Shown here piece after piece: positions 1 to 5,128 of a DNA stretch of 5,184 nucleotides. Made by a program: the position numbers and the translations under genes. The notes below the pieces were generated by a model, which was not told where the DNA came from, searched no databases, and saw only the letters and a list, made by a program, of their open reading frames with translations. The DNA comes from Chthoniobacterales bacterium (lineage in GTDB: Bacteria; Verrucomicrobiota; Verrucomicrobiia; Chthoniobacterales; UBA10450). Position 1 is the stretch's first letter, and each line of letters starts with the position of its first letter. The DNA lies in NCBI GenBank assembly GCA_013812515.1, contig JACCTI010000131.1:1-5184 (forward strand). Direction: 5' to 3'.

Positions 1-58
1 CCGCGGAATTCATTCCTGCTGAACCTAAAGGCGGGCACTCGATGCGCAAGGCCGCGGG

Positions 59-123
59 TTGGAGCGACGGGCTTTGTCCCGTCCCCGTCCGAAATATTGG
101 ACGCCACAGCGCGCGTCGCTCCC
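59..123. repeat. Inverted pair of REP-like hairpins with GGAG feet (pair A)
   Basis: On the plus strand GGAG (61-64) precedes a perfect 6-bp stem, GACGGG (66-71) with CCCGTC (78-83), loop CTTTGT. On the minus strand GGAG (122-119) precedes a second hairpin with stem GACGC/GCGTC (117-113 and 104-100). The two point toward each other across 16 nt. The same two hairpin subtypes recur in opposite order at 2546-2628. It lies downstream of the nucleotidyltransferase gene and could stabilise or end its transcript, but no T-run follows. I find no convincing gene in the rest of 1-244. Confidence 0.75.
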
Positions 124-209
124 GAAGTGTTCGTGCCTGGCCACGCGCAGTTTGGAGGGTGCTTCTACACTCATGGGATGGGCTGGACTCGCCAGAAGAA
201 TGGACGGAC

Positions 210-237
210 GATTCACAATCTACGGATCACGGTTCAC
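210..237. repeat. Four tandem 7-bp units next to the nucleotidyltransferase stop
   Basis: The plus strand reads GATTCAC, AATCTAC, GGATCAC, GGTTCAC back to back, an imperfect heptamer array with consensus near GGWTCAC. It lies 8 bp past the stop codon of the nucleotidyltransferase gene (245). Such short-unit arrays are common in intergenic DNA and no function is implied. Confidence 0.6.
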
Positions 238-244
238 AGCACGA

Positions 245-718
245 TCATCGCGATTGCCGCGCCATCCACCAATTGCGGAAAGCGCGCAGCCTGGGAAGCG
301 ATTCGCGATCTTTCTGGCGGTTGGTTGCAGCTTTGCTCGCAATGATGTCGTCTAGGTGGCAAACGGGAAAGCCCTCTACTTCCACACGCCGGCGCCAGGC
401 ATCTTCGAACCGCTCGATCCCATCCGGAGCGAAGATGATGTCCAAATCAAACGGGCCGTTTTTGAGTTGAATGAAATCCTTGCCGCGTTCGATTTCGCAG
501 ATTTGCGCGGGGTCGAGACTGAAACCTAACTCCTGCAATGCAATGGCGAGCGCGCTGCAATTTTCGCTCGTCCGCTCGGGGAAAACATCGGCGTCCTGCG
601 TGGTGTCGGGAAATCCGAGCAGAATCGCGCCCGACTTGCCGAGAAAGAGATAGCGGATGGCGTGACGCGCGAAGGTTTGTCGAATCTCCTCCGCCTGCCG
701 GTATTCAAACGCGCCCAT
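245..718 (-). CDS. Nucleotidyltransferase-fold protein (MNT/AbiEii-like superfamily)
   Basis: This is a 157-residue protein of the minimal nucleotidyltransferase superfamily. The family signature, a glycine/serine turn followed by Asp-x-Asp, is seen as LGKSG (26-30), the helix AILLGFPDTTQ and DAD (42-44), with ENC at 52-54; FDLDII (90-95) supplies the likely third catalytic acidic residue, Asp91 or Asp93. The C-terminal half has the usual tail: a short strand with PVC, HLDDIIASKAA (121-131) and RQKDRESLPRL (134-144), which packs against the active site in relatives. Relatives often carry GG or GS where this one has GKSG. The frame is open further upstream to 883, but the ATG at 718 is preferred because homology begins just after it and the longer reading shadows the 79-residue gene. 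Members include toxin-antitoxin, abortive-infection and tRNA- or protein-modifying enzymes; the true target is unknown. Confidence 0.85.
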   Translation of the reverse strand: MGAFEYRQAEEIRQTFARHAIRYLFLGKSGAILLGFPDTTQDADVFPERTSENCSALAIALQELGFSLDPAQICEIERGKDFIQLKNGPFDLDIIFAPDGIERFEDAWRRRVEVEGFPVCHLDDIIASKAATNRQKDRESLPRLRAFRNWWMARQSR

Positions 719-944
719 AGCCCAGCCACGCGGGAAGATACTCTTCACACCACTCCCGATACTCGGCGGTGGAATTCCAAGAGCGGAAGAGGGCATCATC
801 GAGCACTGGCTTGTAGGTGCGGATAAAGGCGTAGCGCATACGCAAGGACAAGGGCCGACTGGCGGCGGCTTCGAATTCCTCACGCCATTCCCGCGGGATT
901 TCTCCTTCTCTCTCGTCAGGAATATTCCCGGAAGAACTCGACAT
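705..944 (-). CDS. Small protein of unknown function, paired with a downstream nucleotidyltransferase
   Basis: I do not recognise this 79-residue protein. The N-terminus is polar and Ser-rich (MSSSSGNIPDERE) and looks disordered; the rest is rich in Trp, Tyr, Arg and Glu and looks like a compact helical domain: IPREWREEFEAAA (16-28), MRYAFIRTY (36-44), then EYREWCEEYLPAWLGYGR (61-78). There is no signal peptide, membrane segment or HEPN-type RxxxxH motif. Its stop overlaps the start of the nucleotidyltransferase gene by 14 bp (705-718), which suggests co-translation and a linked role. The ATG at 944 has only a weak purine-rich run (CTGGGA) before it. It lies 294 bp beyond the E2 stop, so it probably has its own promoter, though a TTGACA at 978-973 lacks a matching -10. 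The reading frame being real rests on its protein-like composition and the tight coupling. Confidence 0.65.
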   Translation of the reverse strand: MSSSSGNIPDEREGEIPREWREEFEAAASRPLSLRMRYAFIRTYKPVLDDALFRSWNSTAEYREWCEEYLPAWLGYGRV

Positions 945-1034
945 ATCCCAGCATCAGGAAGTCAAAACTGACTGTCAAACCAGCGACATGTTCAACACAT
1001 ATGCGCCGCCATCGTATCCTGACTTCGCCTATCT

Positions 1035-1207
1035 TGTCATCCCGAGCCCCGAAAGCTTTGGGGGCGAGGGACCTCACAATCGCCGCGATGATCACGCTAG
1101 AAAAGAGGAAGAGTTACAGTACTCCGCACGCTCGGGCATTCACGGGAGCAAGGGCATTCAACGTGAAGGGGCGAGATCCCTCGCCGTCTGCGCGGCTCGG
1201 GATGACA
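1035..1207. repeat. Inverted pair of GTCATCCCGAGC-type hairpin repeats (pair B)
   Basis: The left copy (1035-1077, plus) and right copy (1207-1171, minus) share the outer block TGTCATCCCGAGCC and the inner block GCGAGGGA-C/T-CTC. Between the blocks each copy has its own short stem: CCCC...GGGG around 1047-1064 on the left, GCCG/CGGC (1183-1186 with 1193-1196) on the right, while TCCC/GGGA closes the outside of each. The constant-flank, variable-stem design resembles widely dispersed intergenic repeats of environmental bacteria. The pair fills most of the gap between the E2 gene and the 79-residue gene (945-1238), where no other gene is seen, and its potential long stem may separate the two transcripts. 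Confidence 0.75.
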
Positions 1208-1238
1208 GCGCTTGCAGGAGATCGAACGGGGACGCGAG

Positions 1239-2510
1239 CTACAACTTCGTTGGCTCGCTCAGCAGTTCTGCGATGCGCTTGAGCAATCTCCCTGCCCCTC
1301 CGCCATCGAGACTGCGGTGATCGAAGCTCAACGTCAGCTCGGCTTCAGTCACCGGTACAAACTGCTGCTTCTCCTCACTCCACGAAGGCGCTTTTTTCCC
1401 AGCGCCGAGACCAAGCAGGAGCGTTTGGTCCGGGAGCGGAATAGGCGTGCCCCAGTCCAGACCGAACGTGCCGAAGTTTGAAACCGAAGCGATGCCTCCA
1501 GAAGTCAGCTCCATTCCCAGCCGCCGGCGCCGCGCCAGCTCGACCAACTCACTGTAACGACTCGTTAGGTCAGCGAGGGAGGTCTGGTCTGCCTTGCGAA
1601 TGACGGGAACCATGATCCCGTCCTGCGCTTCGACCGCGACGCCGATGTCGATCGACTCGGAGCGAATGGCGCGTCCGCCGATCAAGCGCGCGGCGGCGGC
1701 GGGCTGCTCCGCGAGCGCGAGTGCCAGTGCGCGCAGTGCGTAGAGCGCCGGGCCAGGCTTCGGATCACGCTTGGCTCGGTCCCGCAGCACGGGATCCAGG
1801 CAAACGGAAAGGCCAACTGTAGCAAGCGGCCGCGTCCAACTGCGCCGCATGGCGTCAGCGACACCGGTGCGGATGGCACTTGCCTGTTCAGCGGGATGCT
1901 TTTCGATTGCGCCGAGAAAACTCTCGAGATCCTTGATCGTGAGGCGACCTGCGTTGCCGGTTCCGGCGATCCCCGCGAGATCGGCTTGCGTCAATTGCAG
2001 CTCGGCCATGCGGGCGCGAACTCGCGGCGAAAGATAGCCCGCGCCCCTTGTGCCCGCGGGAACGGGCAGCACGCCAGCTTGATCGACCTGGAAATGCGAG
2101 CCGGCTGCCACGGGCGGCAGGCCTGCTTCGTCAATTTGAAAGTGCGAGCCGCTTCCGTTTTGCGTTTGCACAGAATTCGCCGATTCCTCTTCGCGACCGG
2201 GCACCTCCTTCGCTACATCGCCTTTCGGCGGCTCCGGCACGCGCTTCTGGAATCGCGCGGCATCGGTTTCGCTCGCTTCGACATAACCGAGCACCGCACC
2301 GACCGGATAAGTTCCTTTCACCTCCGCATCGATTTTCGCGATCTGACCCGCGCATGGTGTGGTCACACCCATGACGGCCTTGTCGGTTTCGACCTCGATA
2401 ATTTCCTGGTCGGCGGAAACTTTGTCGCCGGGCTGGACCTTGATCGCGACGATCGTGGCTTCCGCCATCGACTCGCCGAGTTGTGGCATGGTGATTGGAA
2501 CGTCAGGCAT
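1239..2510 (-). CDS. 2-oxoacid dehydrogenase E2 component, dihydrolipoamide acyltransferase (pdhC/bkdC family)
   Basis: This is the core subunit of the complex: it carries acyl groups on a lipoyl-lysine and transfers them to CoA. It is 423 residues with one lipoyl domain. Domains in order: lipoyl domain 4-77 (PQLGES at 9-14; ETDKA with the lipoylated Lys44); a linker of about 80 residues; the peripheral subunit-binding domain about 158-198 (SPRVR at 161-165, GTGNAGRLTIKDL at 183-195); and the acyltransferase domain about 212-423, with GIMVPVIRKAD (298-308), SNFGTFG (344-350) and the catalytic DHRSLDG (397-403; His398 and Asp402). The linker is not the usual Ala/Pro string but holds two tandem 16-residue units, 121-136 and 137-152, each beginning GSHFQ. 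The intact binding domain implies an E3 partner, which is not encoded here. The start ATG has no clear Shine-Dalgarno sequence. The catalytic domain is somewhat divergent, so substrate is not assigned. Confidence 0.95.
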   Translation of the reverse strand: MPDVPITMPQLGESMAEATIVAIKVQPGDKVSADQEIIEVETDKAVMGVTTPCAGQIAKIDAEVKGTYPVGAVLGYVEASETDAARFQKRVPEPPKGDVAKEVPGREEESANSVQTQNGSGSHFQIDEAGLPPVAAGSHFQVDQAGVLPVPAGTRGAGYLSPRVRARMAELQLTQADLAGIAGTGNAGRLTIKDLESFLGAIEKHPAEQASAIRTGVADAMRRSWTRPLATVGLSVCLDPVLRDRAKRDPKPGPALYALRALALALAEQPAAAARLIGGRAIRSESIDIGVAVEAQDGIMVPVIRKADQTSLADLTSRYSELVELARRRRLGMELTSGGIASVSNFGTFGLDWGTPIPLPDQTLLLGLGAGKKAPSWSEEKQQFVPVTEAELTLSFDHRSLDGGGAGRLLKRIAELLSEPTKL

Positions 2511-2545
2511 AAGTCGTTAATAGGCGGACCAACTGCGGAGAGCTA

Positions 2546-2628
2546 TTGTAGCGACGCCGCTCTGTGGGCGTAAGGGGGCGCGGATTTCAACGGACACGTA
2601 TCACGGCGACAGAGCGCCGTCGCTACAA
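2546..2628. repeat. Inverted pair of REP-like hairpins with TTGTAGCG feet (pair C)
   Basis: TTGTAGCG occurs at 2546-2553 on the plus strand and at 2628-2621 on the minus strand, each followed by a hairpin: ACGCC/GGCGT (2554-2558 with 2567-2571) on the left, and the perfect ACGGCG/CGCCGT (2620-2615 with 2608-2603) on the right. Both contain the same CTCTGT loop. The fourth base pair is C-G in one copy and G-C in the other, so the stem is kept while the sequence changes. The pair sits in the 154-bp gap between E1 beta and E2 and would be in their shared mRNA. Confidence 0.8.
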
Positions 2629-2664
2629 AGCAAGCGCCAAAAAAGGCGATCTTGTAGCTCTTCA

Positions 2665-3633
2665 TCACTCGGCCAGAATCTGGCGTGCTTTTGCGGCGAT
2701 CGTCTTCGCGTTCGGCCGATGTTCGCTCCAAAGATTTGGGTGATAAGGAATCGGAGTGTCCTTCGCGTTGAGGCGCGCCGGTGCAGCATCGAGCAGATGG
2801 AATCCTTCCGTCGCGACGCGGGCGATCACTTCCGCTGTTACGCCGCCCCAGGGAAATGCTTCGCCGACGCAAAGCAATCGTCCGGTGCGCGCGACAGACG
2901 CGAGCACCGTATCTGTATCGAGCGGCTTGACCGATCGCAGATCGACCACTTCGATCTCGAAACCATCGGCACTGAATTGCTGCGCGACGGCGAGCGCTTC
3001 ATGCACCATGACGCTATTGGTCACGATGCTGAGGTCGCGCCCAGGCCTAACGACTCGTGCTTTGCCGATCGGCAACTTCTCCGTCGGGAGCGCGTCGGCC
3101 TTGAGATGGTAATAAAGATACTTGTGCTCGCAGTAGATGACGGGGTCGTCGATCGCGACCGCGTCGATTAACATCGTGTAGGCATCTTCGACCGTCGCCG
3201 GCGTGAGGACCACGAGCCCGGGGTAATGCGAGTAGAGCCCTTCCATGCTCTGGCTGTGGAAGGGGCCGCTGCCTTTGGTTCCGCCTGACGGCAGGCGCAC
3301 GGTGATCGGGCAGGGGACCTTGGTGCGCCAATACTGGGTGCCGGCGTTGTTGAGTATCTGGTTGAGCGCGATGCTAGAGAAATCCGCGAACTGCATCTCC
3401 ACGATCGGCCGCATTCCTTCCATCGCCGCGCCGATCGCGGTGCCGACCATCGCGTCTTCACTGATCGGCGTGTTCAAGACGCGGCCGGGAAATTGTTCCG
3501 CCAAGCCCTTCGTGGCTTTAAACGCGCCGCCGAATTTTCCGGCGATGTCCTGTCCGTAAATGAAGACGCGCTCATCTTCGCGGAGAAGATGTGTCTGCGC
3601 CTCACGGATCGCCTCAAGGTAGGTGACGCTCAC
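2665..3633 (-). CDS. 2-oxoacid dehydrogenase E1 component, beta subunit (pdhB/bkdB/acoB family)
   Basis: This is the beta subunit of the E1 heterotetramer, which completes the ThDP active site with the alpha subunit encoded just upstream. It is 322 residues, full length for the family. Conserved blocks are VTYLEAIREA near the N-terminus, GGAF (35-38), TPISE (55-59) whose Glu59 is the family residue that activates ThDP, the GSGPFHSQS block with His126, CEHKYLYY (168-175), the C-terminal transketolase domain from about residue 187 (LPIGKARVV), VVDLRSVKPLD (229-239) and TPIPY (293-297). The start is GTG at 3633; the frame stays open upstream with no ATG, GTG or TTG, and homology starts here. No Shine-Dalgarno sequence is visible: a dispersed inverted repeat ends 19 nt before the start codon and may have displaced the original leader. 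The stop at 2665 is followed by a 154-bp gap before E2. Confidence 0.95.
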   Translation of the reverse strand: MSVTYLEAIREAQTHLLREDERVFIYGQDIAGKFGGAFKATKGLAEQFPGRVLNTPISEDAMVGTAIGAAMEGMRPIVEMQFADFSSIALNQILNNAGTQYWRTKVPCPITVRLPSGGTKGSGPFHSQSMEGLYSHYPGLVVLTPATVEDAYTMLIDAVAIDDPVIYCEHKYLYYHLKADALPTEKLPIGKARVVRPGRDLSIVTNSVMVHEALAVAQQFSADGFEIEVVDLRSVKPLDTDTVLASVARTGRLLCVGEAFPWGGVTAEVIARVATEGFHLLDAAPARLNAKDTPIPYHPNLWSEHRPNAKTIAAKARQILAE

Positions 3634-3644
3634 GAGAGGAATGA

Positions 3645-3768
3645 CTAAGGCCGAAATCCGAATGACGAAACAAGCTCGAATGAAGAATGGCGAAACGAAC
3701 GCGCGAGCACCGCATTCTGGATTTCGTCATTGATCATTACTTCGTGCTTCGCCATTCGGATTTCCTCA
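3645..3768. repeat. Inverted repeat of the GAAATCCGAATGRCGAA type between E1 alpha and E1 beta (pair D)
   Basis: A 20-bp arm at 3653-3672 (plus) matches the reverse complement of 3745-3764 at 18 of 20 positions; further, looser GAATG-CGAA units lie between them. The element begins directly at the E1 alpha stop codon (TAA, 3771-3769) and ends 19 nt before the E1 beta GTG, so it fills essentially the whole 135-bp gap. In the mRNA the arms would form a long stem with a loop of about 72 nt. A 36-codon frame (3755-3645) runs through it but is made of repeat sequence. Confidence 0.75.
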
Positions 3769-4797
3769 TTAGTTAACGTGATCCACCAGTTCGCGCGTCG
3801 AGATCGCGCACCAATCTTCTTCGCTGCCGACGGGCGCATCTTCCTGTTGCGCAGTTGCGACCGCCTCATCGACTTCGGCCGCGATCTGGGCCCGCATGTG
3901 CTGTAACCCTTCGCGATTCAGGAGCTCTTGTTCGACAATTAACTGCTCGGTGCGTTGCAGCGCATCTTGTGCGAACGCCTCGCGGCGAATGTCGTCGGTA
4001 ACGTAGCTCGCGTCGTCATGCTCACCGTGACCGGCGAGACGCAGAGTCGATGCAACGACGAGCTGCGGTGGACGACCCGCCCGCGCGCGCCTGACCGCGG
4101 CGCCGATGACTTCGAGGCACTGCGTCAGGTCGGTGCCATCGACGGAGCTGCCTTCGTAACCGTAGCCCTTGGCCCGATCGACCAGATCCGAGCAGGCGAA
4201 CTGGCGGTCGTTCGGCGTGGAGTAGGCATAATGATTGTTGGTCGCGACGATGACCAGCGGCACATGCTCGACCGCGGCGATGTTCATCCCTTCATGCGTC
4301 GCACCCGTCTGCATGCCGCCTTCTCCAATTGTCGTTAGGCCAACAAAACCTTTCTCGCCCTTCATTCGCTTCGCGAGCAGTTTACCGACCACGACCGGAA
4401 TCATCGCGCCGAGATGGCTGATCATCGCGAGCTGCCCCGTCTTCACGGAGCCGCGATGAATGTTCCCGTCGCGCCCACGCATCGGGCCAAGTCGCGAACC
4501 GAGATACGTGCGCGCGACATCGACCAGCGGTTCACCAAAAGCGGAGCGCCCGGCCTGATCGCGAATGAGCGGCGCGAAGACATCGCCCTTCTGCAAAAAC
4601 ATTCCGCAAGCCGCGCTGACTGCTTCCTGGCCTCGACCGATGTAAACGCCCCCGGTGATCAGGCCGCCGCGGTAAAGGCTGGCTAGCTTCTCTTCTAAAA
4701 CCCGCGTCAGCAGCATCCAGCGGAACGCTTCGAGATAACGCTCGTGCGGCGGCGCTTTCGATTTCCTGGTCGCGCCGCGTTCCGCCGTTTGAAGCAT
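3769..4797 (-). CDS. 2-oxoacid dehydrogenase E1 component, alpha subunit (ThDP-binding; pdhA/bkdA/acoA family)
   Basis: This is the ThDP-binding half of the E1 decarboxylase, which decarboxylates a 2-oxoacid and transfers the acyl group to the lipoyl arm of E2 in the cytoplasm. The protein is 342 residues, a normal length for the family. The N-terminal fold begins around residue 21 (YLEAFRWMLLTRVLEEK) followed by GRGQEAV at 54-60. The ThDP/Mg motif runs from GEG (158-160) to NN (187-188), with HEGMNIAAV between them and YAYSTP after it. The first residue pair is GE where the family usually has GD, a conservative change. GHGEHDD at 256-262 lies where the family has its active-site loop histidine. 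The ATG at 4797 leaves a short tail before the conserved domain; no clear Shine-Dalgarno sequence precedes it. It is the first gene of the cluster, 135 bp upstream of E1 beta. The family is sure; the substrate is not. Confidence 0.94.
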   Translation of the reverse strand: MLQTAERGATRKSKAPPHERYLEAFRWMLLTRVLEEKLASLYRGGLITGGVYIGRGQEAVSAACGMFLQKGDVFAPLIRDQAGRSAFGEPLVDVARTYLGSRLGPMRGRDGNIHRGSVKTGQLAMISHLGAMIPVVVGKLLAKRMKGEKGFVGLTTIGEGGMQTGATHEGMNIAAVEHVPLVIVATNNHYAYSTPNDRQFACSDLVDRAKGYGYEGSSVDGTDLTQCLEVIGAAVRRARAGRPPQLVVASTLRLAGHGEHDDASYVTDDIRREAFAQDALQRTEQLIVEQELLNREGLQHMRAQIAAEVDEAVATAQQEDAPVGSEEDWCAISTRELVDHVN

Positions 4798-4864
4798 CCG
4801 ACGATTTTGGCAGCAACGGTACGGGGCGGCAAATGGGATTTTGGTGCGAGGGACGTGCGACGAC

Positions 4865-4946
4865 TTGTAGAGGCGTTTGTGTCAACCGCCTGGCGCGGGT
4901 GTTGTTACACCTTCAGCCCCGGTGCTTGGCACAAGCACCGCTACAA
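4865..4946. repeat. Inverted pair of GTAG-footed 21-nt hairpins with a shared TTGTGYCAA apex (pair E)
   Basis: GTAG (4867-4870, plus) is followed directly by a 21-nt hairpin (4871-4891): AGGCG/CGCCT closed over TTG-TGT-CAA. Facing it, GTAG on the minus strand (4944-4941) is followed by a 21-nt hairpin (4940-4920): CGGTGCTTG, TGC, CAAGCACCG, nine perfect pairs. Apex and length are the same, and two stem pairs differ by paired changes (A-T to C-G, C-G to T-A). A third small palindrome, GGTGT/ACACC (4898-4902 with 4907-4911), lies between them. The pair is 68 bp upstream of the E1 alpha start. Confidence 0.78.
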
Positions 4947-4970
4947 TCCGTCTGAGCGCCAGCTCGCGGT

Positions 4971-5128
4971 GGGAGCGCACGCTTGCAGCGTGCTGGTGAC
5001 TCCGAAAGCCTTCGCGAGTCACGAACTTTGGTCCAGCTGTCGACGGGAAAGAGACCTCACGCCATGCATTCCCTTGAAGTTCGTTTCGGCAGAATGCCGA
5101 AACCAGCACGCTACAAGCGTGCGCTCCC
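4971..5128. repeat. Long inverted pair of two-hairpin repeats (pair F)
   Basis: Copy 1 (4971-5028, plus) and copy 2 (5128-5077, minus) face each other. Both begin with the same 27 bases, one mismatch, which contain hairpin 1: GCACGCT, 3-nt loop, AGCGTGC. Both end in ACGAACTT (5021-5028; 5084-5077). Between these constant blocks each has a different hairpin 2: GACTC-CGAA/TTCG-c-GAGTC (4998-5020) in copy 1, and TTCGGCA/TGCCGAA, seven perfect pairs (5101-5085), in copy 2. The loop and 3' arm of hairpin 1 hold TTGTAGCG in copy 2 and TTGCAGCG in copy 1. Confidence 0.8.

Noticed and set aside
42..470. Plus-strand frames of 82-142 codons across the left end
   Set aside because: They run through the hairpin pair, the heptamer array and the antisense of the nucleotidyltransferase gene. 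Their sequence is Arg/Ser-rich and not protein-like.
973..978. TTGACA on the minus strand before the 79-residue gene, with a second TTTGAC 13 bp on
   Set aside because: At a 17-bp spacing the -10 would be GATGCT, a poor match only a few bases from the start codon. It could be a regulator site, but nothing in the sequence settles it.
1896..2573. Long plus-strand frame (225 codons) opposite the E2 gene
   Set aside because: It is antisense to clear E2 coding sequence with conserved motifs, and its translation is Arg/His-rich with no family features.
2543..2664. Minus-strand frame beginning ATG at the E1 beta stop (MKSYKIAFFGACFV...)
   Set aside because: The start overlaps TGATGA, but after about 14 codons the frame runs into pair C hairpins, and it has no recognisable features.
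3645..3755. A 36-codon frame on the minus strand (MAKHEVMINDE...) that starts just after the E1 alpha stop with GAGGA 7 nt upstream and ends before E1 beta
   Set aside because: It consists almost wholly of the dispersed inverted repeat, and its C-terminal half (HSSFELVSSFGF) is the read-through of the repeated GAATG-CGAA unit. A role in translational coupling is possible but unsupported.
4880..4885. Perfect TTGACA -35 box on the minus strand upstream of E1 alpha
   Set aside because: It lies inside the hairpin of pair E, and no -10-like sequence is found 16-18 nt downstream.
59..5128. CRISPR array
   Set aside because: The repeats are inverted pairs of hairpins from several families, not direct repeats with regular unique spacers, and no cas gene is present.
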